From contig JAKBMM010000002.1 in the NCBI GenBank assembly GCA_021831565.1, positions 1-39,439 on the forward strand: 39,439 nucleotides of DNA, given 5' to 3'. Below the pieces are notes generated by a model that saw only the letters and a list, made by a program, of their open reading frames with translations, was not told the origin of the DNA and made no database searches. The DNA is from Planctomycetota bacterium (lineage in GTDB: Bacteria; Planctomycetota; Phycisphaerae; WQYP01). The translations under genes and the position numbers were made by a program. Shown piece by piece: positions 16,398 to 23,668 of this stretch; the first letter of the stretch is position 1, and each line of letters begins with the position of its first letter.

Positions 16398-16447
16398 TTT
16401 CTGAAGCTTTCTCGGTAGTTCCTCTGGTTACCGCCTGCACGCGTCCT

Positions 16448-16477
16448 ATGCTAGTTGACCCGCCCATCGGGCGTCAA
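16448..16477 (-). promoter_or_regulatory. sigma70-like promoter for the metallophosphoesterase-yidC-mqnD unit
   Basis: On the minus strand TTGACG (16472-16477) is followed by an 18-base spacer and TAGCAT (16448-16453), about 50 bases upstream of the start at 16397. The same -10 hexamer occurs in the pgk promoter. Confidence 0.45.
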
Positions 16478-16674
16478 ACCCCCCGGCGGGAGGTTTAATT
16501 TTGCGTTTATAAAAGATAGTGTTCGACGTTCACCATCCCGGCTCTTGACCGACGCCGCTCGAACTGATTTGCCATCAGACTCTGCCGCCTGGTGGCCAGA
16601 GACCTAATCTCATCGCGCACAGAGCTTCTCTTTTCACACCCTCAGTCGGGTTCGTCGGGAGATTGTGTCGGGGG

Positions 16675-16705
16675 TCTGATTGGCCGAAAGGCCGTGAACG
16701 GTTAT
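16675..16705 (+). repeat. upstream copy of the direct repeat flanking GH31
   Basis: Matches 19579-19609 at 27 of 31 positions in the same orientation, around a shared AAGGCCGTG. Two of the four differences fall in third codon positions when read as LIGRKAVNGY, so the repeat may derive from coding sequence. Confidence 0.5.
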
Positions 16706-16808
16706 CTTCTATTGCACGCCGCCGGAAGACCAAGGGAAAGACGATGGAACAGAGCGAGCCGCAACTGAATCACCCGCGTTTGAAGGACATTGAATAAAAG
16801 AGCAGATC

Positions 16809-19529
16809 ATGAATCGGCGAGAATTCCTGGAGCAGATGGTCGTGTTGTCAGCCGCGTCGGCAATCGCGCCGCTGCGTGCGAACGAGGTTGCCGATGGTGC
16901 GGCGGCCGGCGGCAAGCCGGTCGTACGCGAAAACGTGCGCTTTGAGGTTCTGACTCCCACGCTGATTCGGATGGAATATTCTCCCACGTCGCACTTTGTT
17001 GACGCAGCGAGCATAGCGGTGATCAAGCGGAACTGGCCGGCGGCCCGATTCACAACCGGGGAGACCGACGGCTGGTTGAGCATCAAGACCGATAAAATGA
17101 CTCTGCGTTATAAGCTCGGCGCCGGTCCCTTCAAGGCGGGGAACCTGCGGATCACCTGGCATGGCAAAGGCTCTCAACACTGGCAGCCGGGCGATAAGGA
17201 CGATAAGAACCTCCTGGGCGTGCCGGGCGATATGAGCCATCAGGTAACGCCCGTGACCACTCCGGGTCCACTTACCGCCAACGGTTACTTCCTCCTCGAT
17301 GACAGCCGGACTGCGCTGCGCGACCGGGAGACAAAATGGGTCAAGCCCCGCTCCGGAAAGGATGGTCAGGACTGGTACTTTTTCGTCTATGGCCACGATT
17401 ACGCCCATATGCTTGGCGAGTTCTCACAGTTGATCGGTCCGATCCCCATGGTTCCGCGTTATGTGCTGGGGGTATGGTTTGGTTCGCGTGCCGGGTACTC
17501 ATCCCACGAATGGAAGATGATCGTCTCGCACTTTCGGGAAGATTCCCTGCCGTTGGACATGGTAGTCCTTGATTCGGATTCCAGCGCGAAATGTATATGG
17601 TCGGGTTATGACTGGGACCGAGAGCAGTTACCCCACCCCCGCGCCTTTTTTCATTGGATGCGCCAACACGGCGTTAAGGTTACGGTCAACGAACATTACG
17701 GGGCGATTACACCTGTCAGCGAGAGTCATTTCGAGGAGATTCGCAAGGATCTCGGGCTGCCTGCGGATACCAAGGAGATCAGCCACAACTTGGCCAGCAA
17801 GAAATATGCCGGGCTGTTCATGGACATCATGCACAAGCCCGCGCTGGATGACGCAATGGCCTTCTGGTGGCAGGATGGCTGTGCCGGGGCGGAAATGGAA
17901 GGCTTGGACCCCATGGAGTGGACCCGGGAGGTGGAATACGATGGTCAGGAGCGTATCACCGGGAAGAGAACCTTCATCTTCTGCCGGCTCGGCGCCTGGG
18001 GATCACACCGTTACGGCGCCTACTTCACCGGCGATCTGCCCGGCGTGTGGGACTGTTTGGATGTGATCGTGCCCGCCGCACAACAGGCCGGCAACATGCT
18101 TGTGGCATATATCAACAATCTCTGCGGCGGCGTCTTTAACGTGCGTCTACCGCAGGATCTTTACCAGCGGTGGGTGCAGTTTAGTGCTCTAAGCCCAATC
18201 ATGTGGTTCCATGGCTTTTGGGGCCAGCGCGAGCCATGGGAGTACGGTCCCGCTGGCGTCGAAGCCTACCGGAAATTCGTCTCGCTGCGCTACGCCTTGA
18301 TTCCGTATATTTATACGTATGGCCGAATAGCCCATGAAACGGGGATGCCGCTGGTACGCGGCATGTATCTGGATTATCCCGACCAGGAGCCATCTTACTC
18401 GTACAATCACCAGTATATGTTCGGCCGGGAATTGCTGGTGGCGCCGGTCACCAAACCCGCGGACGACAAGCCGGCCACACCGGCTGGCGACGGCGCGGTT
18501 TTTTCCAGTTCACCGGCCAACCAGCCGGCTCTGAAGGAAGTGTTCCTGCCGGCTGGCAGCAAGTGGTTCGACTATTTCACCGGTGACATCTACGAAGGTG
18601 GACGGACGATCACCCACGAGTGTCCTTTGGAGCGGATGCCGTTGTTCGTGCGTTCGGGATCGATCCTGCCGCTGGCGCCGAAAATGGACTACAGCGATCA
18701 AAAGCCGCTCGATCCGTTGACGCTGGACATATACGCCGGTGCGGGGGCCCAGTTCGATCTCTATGAGGATGACGGCCTGTCGCTGGGATACCACGGCGGC
18801 GAATTCGCTTGGACTCTTATAACGTTCGGTCCCACGTCCGAGCCGGAATGCTATCAGCTTGTCATTGGACCAACCAGGGGCCGGTTTGAGGGTCAGCTCG
18901 CGGCCCGCCGCTACGTGGTGTGTCTGCATGGCATACTCAAGCCACGGGCAGTGATGCTGGGTGGCAAGATGCTGGCGGAGTTGGACCAATACGAAGGCGG
19001 CGACGGGTGGAGTTGGGACGCACAGCGCCGGGTGGCGAATGTGCACATAGCGCACGCGCATTGCATTCGCACAGCGATCGCGCTGACGGTTCAAGGCGCC
19101 GGCACGTTCGCCGACGTGATGGTTCAACAACAAGCGCTCAACCTGCGATCCCAGGTTCGCCAGGTCCGGCGCCAGATAAAGTTCCAGTGGGCGGCCCTGC
19201 TCAACGGCGGGGACATCGACGTTCCCCCCCATGTGCTCCAAGTGGCCGACAACGTGGATGGGGAACTGAGTCGGATCGTGACCAACCCGTGGGGAGCGGG
19301 CCGGCACCCACCGGATTTCGATGCCTTGCGCGCAACCCTGCGCCAGGCGCTCGTAGAACATCCATTCGAATCAAGAAGAACCATACCGGAAGCAGACCCT
19401 GAGCGTATAGCGATGATAAAACGTCTGTGGAACGCAACGTTTACGCCGGCCCAGATCAAGCTGATGACCGGGATGCTGCTCGGCGCCGATGTACCGGCGC
19501 GTGGGTTGGCGCAGACGGCGTGGTCCTGA
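16809..19529 (+). CDS. glycoside hydrolase family 31, Tat-exported
   Basis: A 906-residue retaining glycoside hydrolase of family 31 (alpha-glucosidase and alpha-xylosidase group). It opens with a twin-arginine signal (MNRREFLEQM, then a hydrophobic run ending PLRA), so a folded enzyme is probably exported. The barrel region includes YVLGVWFGSRAGYSS near 219 and LPLDMVVLDSD near 249. The likely nucleophile is Asp356 in FWWQDG and the likely acid/base Asp409 in FTGDLPGVWD, followed by LVRGMYLDYP and FGRELLVAPVTKP, a strongly conserved segment. A beta-sandwich (LPAGSKWFDYFTG) follows. The last 110 or so residues beyond about 790 look unlike the standard domains. Substrate cannot be set; transferase activity is possible. 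A 31-base direct repeat flanks the gene. Confidence 0.88.
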   Translation: MNRREFLEQMVVLSAASAIAPLRANEVADGAAAGGKPVVRENVRFEVLTPTLIRMEYSPTSHFVDAASIAVIKRNWPAARFTTGETDGWLSIKTDKMTLRYKLGAGPFKAGNLRITWHGKGSQHWQPGDKDDKNLLGVPGDMSHQVTPVTTPGPLTANGYFLLDDSRTALRDRETKWVKPRSGKDGQDWYFFVYGHDYAHMLGEFSQLIGPIPMVPRYVLGVWFGSRAGYSSHEWKMIVSHFREDSLPLDMVVLDSDSSAKCIWSGYDWDREQLPHPRAFFHWMRQHGVKVTVNEHYGAITPVSESHFEEIRKDLGLPADTKEISHNLASKKYAGLFMDIMHKPALDDAMAFWWQDGCAGAEMEGLDPMEWTREVEYDGQERITGKRTFIFCRLGAWGSHRYGAYFTGDLPGVWDCLDVIVPAAQQAGNMLVAYINNLCGGVFNVRLPQDLYQRWVQFSALSPIMWFHGFWGQREPWEYGPAGVEAYRKFVSLRYALIPYIYTYGRIAHETGMPLVRGMYLDYPDQEPSYSYNHQYMFGRELLVAPVTKPADDKPATPAGDGAVFSSSPANQPALKEVFLPAGSKWFDYFTGDIYEGGRTITHECPLERMPLFVRSGSILPLAPKMDYSDQKPLDPLTLDIYAGAGAQFDLYEDDGLSLGYHGGEFAWTLITFGPTSEPECYQLVIGPTRGRFEGQLAARRYVVCLHGILKPRAVMLGGKMLAELDQYEGGDGWSWDAQRRVANVHIAHAHCIRTAIALTVQGAGTFADVMVQQQALNLRSQVRQVRRQIKFQWAALLNGGDIDVPPHVLQVADNVDGELSRIVTNPWGAGRHPPDFDALRATLRQALVEHPFESRRTIPEADPERIAMIKRLWNATFTPAQIKLMTGMLLGADVPARGLAQTAWS

Positions 19530-19578
19530 CGATCGGCCGCAGTCCGGCGTCCACAACTTTTAAGTGTACCCTTGGCAT

Positions 19579-19609
19579 TCTGATTGACCGCAAGGCCGTG
19601 CACGGTTAC
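19579..19609 (+). repeat. downstream copy of the direct repeat flanking GH31
   Basis: Partner of 16675-16705 (27 of 31 identical, same orientation), 50 bases after the GH31 stop. Read in frame it gives LIDRKAVHGY, against LIGRKAVNGY upstream. Confidence 0.5.
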
Positions 19610-19670
19610 AAAACATATCAATCTTGAATGTGTGAGGTATATCGAAGCCGCCGGTTTCCCATACACGCTC

Positions 19671-21749
19671 TTACCCGCGGCCGACGCGTTTGAAAAATTC
19701 CGCCTCGTCGATCACCTCCACCCCGAGCTTTTGGGCCTTATGTAGCTTGCCGCCCGGGTTCGCGCCGGAGAGCACAAAGGATGTTTTTTTTCCAACACTT
19801 TCGGAAACATTTCCGCCCAGCGATTCAATCATCTCCTTGATTTGACCGCGCGTGTACTTTTTCAGTTCGCCGGTGACGACAATGGTTTTTCCCGAAAGTG
19901 GGCCGGACGTCGTTGCCGCGGTTCCGGTGACATCCCGGCGTACCGCAATGCCCAGTTCGGCCAATTCCCGGAGCAATTCAAGCCCCGGGCCGTGATGGAG
20001 AAAATTGTAAATGGATTGGCCGACCACTTCGCCGACATCGGGAACCGCTTCAAAATCCGCCAGACGGGCGGCGGCCAGGGCTTCGAGATCGGGAAATCGC
20101 TCGGCCAGAACGGCGGCGGTTCGTGTTCCAACGTGCAAAATGCTCAAACCCGCCAGGAGGCGTTCCCATCCGCGGTTTTTGCTCTGCTGAATGCCGGCCA
20201 GCAGATTCTCGGCCGATTTTTGGCCCATGCGCTCCAGCGGCAGCAGGTCTTCCAGCTTGAGCCGATAGAGATCGGGAATCGACTGGACCAGCTTCGCGTT
20301 TATCAGTTGCTCAATAATGGCCGATCCGAGATTTTCGATGTCCATCTGGTTTCGTCCGCCGAAATATTTGAGCCGTTGGGCCAGTTGGGCCGGACAGGTA
20401 ACATTCGTGCAGCGGACAAAACCACCGTCACGGATCACCGGCCCTTTACATGCGGGGCAATGGGACGGCGGCTCAATGGTTTGGGCATGGAGGGGGCGGG
20501 CTTCCGGCACAACTCCGACCACGTAGGGAATCACCTCGCCCGCTTTCTGCACGATCACCCGGTCGTGCCGGCGGATGTCTTTACGCCGGATTTCATCAAA
20601 ATTATGCAAGCTGGCCCGGTATACCTGCGTACCGCTGACAAACACCGGCGGCTGAAATTCCGCCACCGGCGTAATCGTGCCGGTTTTGCCCACCTGGAAT
20701 ACCACATTGGCCAGTTCGGTACTGGCCTGCTCCGGCTGATATTTGAAGGCGATGCACCACCGCGGCGCCCGGGCGGTTGAACCCAGCGCGCGGCGCTGGG
20801 AAAGCGAATTCACTTTCACCACTACGCCGTCGGTGTCGAAGGGGAGCCTTTTTCGTAATTCGGCGAAGCGGTGGAGAAACTCAATCGCCTCCTGAATATC
20901 CCGCGCCGGCATTACGTGCGGCGCCAATTGAAAACCCAGTGCCTGCAGATACGCCAGCCATTGCTGATAACTGCTGAATTCAAATCCTTCCACCACTCCC
21001 TGGCCATGTGGCAGAAAATGCAATTGGCGCGCTGCCACCAGCCGCGGGTCCAGCAGTTTGAGTGTACCGGCGGCGGTATTGCGTGGATTGGCGTAAGGCT
21101 CTTCTCCCGCCTCTTCCTGCCGCTGGTTGATCAGCACAAACCGCCGGCGCGTCAGAAACGTCTCGCCGCGCACTTCCAGCACGCGGGGAATCGACGGGGG
21201 AAATTCCCGGCCCGCGGAATCCAACGCCGCTGGCGCATGCAGCAGAAGCGGAATATTGCGGATGGTTCGGGCGTTGGCCGTTACATCGTCGCCGCTGGTT
21301 CCATCGCCGCGCGTGGCCGCCAGCGCCAACCGGCCGTCTTCGTAACGCACAGAAAGCGACACGCCGTCAATCTTCGGTTCGCATACGTAGGAAAAGTCGC
21401 TTCCCCCCAGCAGTTTGCGGACGCGCGCGTCAAACGCCAGCAACTCGCCTTCGGTATAGGTGTTGTCGATGGAGATCATCGCAATGGCGTGGCGAACCGA
21501 GGCGAAGCCCTCCACCGGCTGCCCCGCCACCCTCTGCGTGGGCGAATCAGGAGTGATAAGGTCCGGGTGCGCCTCTTCCAACTCCCGCAACCGGCGAAAA
21601 AGTTCATCATACTCCCGGTCGTCAATTTCCGGCCTGGCCTGGTCATAATAAAGCTGATCATGCCGGTGGATGGTCCGCCGGAGTTCTTCGATTTGTCCGG
21701 CCATGCTCTGTCGATAGCTATCGGGAGAGCCGATCTTAGCTTTGCTCAT
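19671..21749 (-). CDS. ligA: NAD-dependent DNA ligase
   Basis: LigA seals nicks in replication and repair using NAD+. The 692-residue product has all family domains: the NAD-binding Ia region (YDQARPEIDDREYDELF near 34), the adenylation lysine Lys126 in EPKIDG, an OB fold, and a four-cysteine zinc finger (CPACKGP ... CTNVTCPAQL). Helix-hairpin-helix repeats and a C-terminal BRCT domain (GKTIVVTGELKKYTR) follow. The ATG at 21749 is the natural start. Near it, at 21713-21722, lies one of three copies of the palindromic word GATAGCTATC. Thirty bases separate it from the cardiolipin-synthase-like gene upstream, so they may be co-transcribed. Confidence 0.97.
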   Translation of the reverse strand: MSKAKIGSPDSYRQSMAGQIEELRRTIHRHDQLYYDQARPEIDDREYDELFRRLRELEEAHPDLITPDSPTQRVAGQPVEGFASVRHAIAMISIDNTYTEGELLAFDARVRKLLGGSDFSYVCEPKIDGVSLSVRYEDGRLALAATRGDGTSGDDVTANARTIRNIPLLLHAPAALDSAGREFPPSIPRVLEVRGETFLTRRRFVLINQRQEEAGEEPYANPRNTAAGTLKLLDPRLVAARQLHFLPHGQGVVEGFEFSSYQQWLAYLQALGFQLAPHVMPARDIQEAIEFLHRFAELRKRLPFDTDGVVVKVNSLSQRRALGSTARAPRWCIAFKYQPEQASTELANVVFQVGKTGTITPVAEFQPPVFVSGTQVYRASLHNFDEIRRKDIRRHDRVIVQKAGEVIPYVVGVVPEARPLHAQTIEPPSHCPACKGPVIRDGGFVRCTNVTCPAQLAQRLKYFGGRNQMDIENLGSAIIEQLINAKLVQSIPDLYRLKLEDLLPLERMGQKSAENLLAGIQQSKNRGWERLLAGLSILHVGTRTAAVLAERFPDLEALAAARLADFEAVPDVGEVVGQSIYNFLHHGPGLELLRELAELGIAVRRDVTGTAATTSGPLSGKTIVVTGELKKYTRGQIKEMIESLGGNVSESVGKKTSFVLSGANPGGKLHKAQKLGVEVIDEAEFFKRVGRG

Positions 21750-21779
21750 GGCGATTTTTCCCGTTGTCTAAGCTCGACT

Positions 21780-22991
21780 TTAGAGCCACCAGCGCAACCA
21801 ATAGGCCAGCGTATTGAGAATTTTTTCTCCGGTGGTATTGTGCTCGACATCCGCCAGGCGCACGCGCCGGCTGTGGCGGAGTTCGTAGCGGCATATCCGC
21901 CGGATCGCCGCGGCGAAACGTGGGGAGCGTATCACCGCCAGGAATTCCAGATTCGTCCATAGGCTTCGCGGATCGATGTTGGCGGATCCCAGGATGGTCC
22001 ACTGTCGGTCGATCACGACCACCTTGCTGTGCAGCACCCGGCTGGTGCGCTCATAGATGCGGATTCCCGAGCGCAGCAGTTTGTGATACAGATAGCGCGT
22101 GGCTAGTTGCGCGACGCGCACGTCCGTTTTCGCCGGTACGATCACGCTCATCCGTACCTGCCGACGACGCGCCGCCAGTAAAGCGCGCAAGACGCGGCGG
22201 ACGGGAATGAAATACGCCATGGCGATCACGACCTGATGCCGCGCCCGGCGCAGCAATTTTCGATACACCCGCGCCGCCCGGCTGAAGCTTAAGCCCGGGC
22301 CGCTGTCAAAAAAATGGATCGATTCCTCCGCCGGGATCAGCTTCACCCGGCGATATTCCTTCGGCCGCCGCCGCAGATACTGGCCCTTGGCGTGCAGCCA
22401 CGAGCGGTGAAAACTGTGGGCGATTTCTTGCTGTTGGGGTCCTTGCAACCGCACATGCAGATCGCGCCAACCGAGCGTCGGAGCCTGCTGTTCGTCGGTT
22501 TGAAGAAAGGTCAAGTCCCGTCCGTGATCCACAATGTTCATGCCGCCGAAATAGGCGCAGACGTCGTCAATCACCAGAAGTTTGCGGTGGTCGCGCCGGT
22601 TGAGAATGGTAAAGAACGAAAACTTTCGCAGCGCTTCCCAGAGACTGTGGTAGGCATGGACCTGCACGCCGGCGCCCCGCAGGTCGGAGAATAATTCCGG
22701 ACCGGTGGCCTGCGATCCCACGGCGTCGTAAAGTACCCGTACGTCCAGCCCTTCCGCGGCGCGCCGCATCAGTGCTCCGGCGATGGCGAGCCCGCTGGCG
22801 TCGTTGGCGAAAATATAAGTCTCCAGCCAGATGCGCGACTTCGCCGCCGCCATATCCGCCAGCATGGCGTGAAAAAGAACCGGCGCTTCGGTGTAGAGCG
22901 ATAAAGCGTTCCCCGCCACCTCAATGCGGATCACCTGCCCGGTCGCCACCGGGTCAAGATTCGCAGTTACCGTTGCCTGGCTTGTTGCCAT
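21780..22991 (-). CDS. phospholipase D family protein, cardiolipin synthase B-like
   Basis: A 403-residue member of the phospholipase D superfamily with two complete HxK(x)4D motifs: His135/Lys137/Asp142 in HRKLLVID, followed by FGGMNI, and His321/Lys323/Asp328 in HSKVVVID, followed by GSANIDPRS. Spacing and length fit ClsB-type cardiolipin synthases, which join phosphatidylglycerol with another glycerophospholipid. No N-terminal membrane anchors are visible, also as in ClsB, although a hydrophobic stretch in MAYFIPV may touch the membrane. Other phosphatidyl transferases share the motifs, so substrate is inferred. It lies directly upstream of ligA on the same strand. Confidence 0.85.
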   Translation of the reverse strand: MATSQATVTANLDPVATGQVIRIEVAGNALSLYTEAPVLFHAMLADMAAAKSRIWLETYIFANDASGLAIAGALMRRAAEGLDVRVLYDAVGSQATGPELFSDLRGAGVQVHAYHSLWEALRKFSFFTILNRRDHRKLLVIDDVCAYFGGMNIVDHGRDLTFLQTDEQQAPTLGWRDLHVRLQGPQQQEIAHSFHRSWLHAKGQYLRRRPKEYRRVKLIPAEESIHFFDSGPGLSFSRAARVYRKLLRRARHQVVIAMAYFIPVRRVLRALLAARRRQVRMSVIVPAKTDVRVAQLATRYLYHKLLRSGIRIYERTSRVLHSKVVVIDRQWTILGSANIDPRSLWTNLEFLAVIRSPRFAAAIRRICRYELRHSRRVRLADVEHNTTGEKILNTLAYWLRWWL

Positions 22992-23065
22992 ATTGCGCTC
23001 GCGCCGACTACTGCCTCAGGCCGGCACGGGCCGAGGCCCCACGGCTGATAAACATCGTCCAGCGC

Positions 23066-23503
23066 CTATTTCGGCACCCTCAGGGAACCATCGAAGAGTT
23101 CCGCGGGAGTAAAGAACCGTTCGATCTCGGCCTGCGCCGCTTCCGGCGAATCACTGCCATGAATCAGATTCAAGCTGCTGGATAATCCAAAATCACCGCG
23201 TATTGTTCCCGGCTCGGCGTGGAAGCCGAACGTTGCCCCCATCATTTTCCGCACGACTTCAATGGCGTGATCGCCTTGGAGCACCAGCAGCACCACCGGC
23301 CCGGCGGTCATGAATTTGATCAACCCCTGATAAAATGGTTTCCCCTTGTGCATGGCATAATGTTCTTGTGCGGTTGCGGTGTTCATTCGTGTAAGTTTTA
23401 TCGCCAGGATTTGAAAACCTTTCCGCTCGAATCGTTCGATGATTGTGCCGATCAAGCCGCGCGCCACCGCATCAGGCTTGAGAATGATCAGCGTTCGTTC
23501 CAT
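23066..23503 (-). CDS. ndk: nucleoside diphosphate kinase
   Basis: Ndk balances nucleoside triphosphate pools by moving the gamma phosphate through a phosphohistidine. The 145-residue product begins MERTLIILKPDAV, contains the Kpn-loop-type region, and has the active-site His115 in NLIHGSDS. The C-terminal RFFTPAELFDG segment is usual for short bacterial forms. The ATG at 23503 is chosen because the conserved fold starts there and GGAG lies about nine bases upstream. The frame stays open to 23620, but that part has no family match. It is divergent from the TMTC-like gene. Confidence 0.95.
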   Translation of the reverse strand: MERTLIILKPDAVARGLIGTIIERFERKGFQILAIKLTRMNTATAQEHYAMHKGKPFYQGLIKFMTAGPVVLLVLQGDHAIEVVRKMMGATFGFHAEPGTIRGDFGLSSSLNLIHGSDSPEAAQAEIERFFTPAELFDGSLRVPK

Positions 23504-23668
23504 CTGGATGGTCTCCAACTTGGTGCGCGCCGCGCAATATATCAAGAGTATCCTACGTGAATCGGCTCCCGCGGCAAGCCCCGCTGGTAAGGCCGTCCGG
23601 GGATCTCCCGAGGCGTCCATCTCCGGCTTGTTCCCTGGCGGGTTAAAGTATGGTCAAATATACCGGTC

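Larger units (their letters stand above)
16398..16808. other. intergenic region between the divergent metallophosphoesterase and GH31 genes
   Basis: Besides the minus-strand promoter this region holds one arm of a 31-base imperfect direct repeat (16675-16705) whose partner follows the GH31 gene. A GC-rich imperfect hairpin lies around 16477-16497. An 18-codon frame at 16744-16797 (MEQSEPQLNHP...) with AAGGGAAAG upstream ends eleven bases before GH31. It might be a leader peptide or a gene remnant. No other gene is seen. Confidence 0.4.

Noticed and set aside
15339-16418. 359-codon plus-strand frame opposite the metallophosphoesterase
   Set aside because: All metal-binding motifs are on the minus strand; this frame has no recognisable domain and bridges two minus-strand genes.
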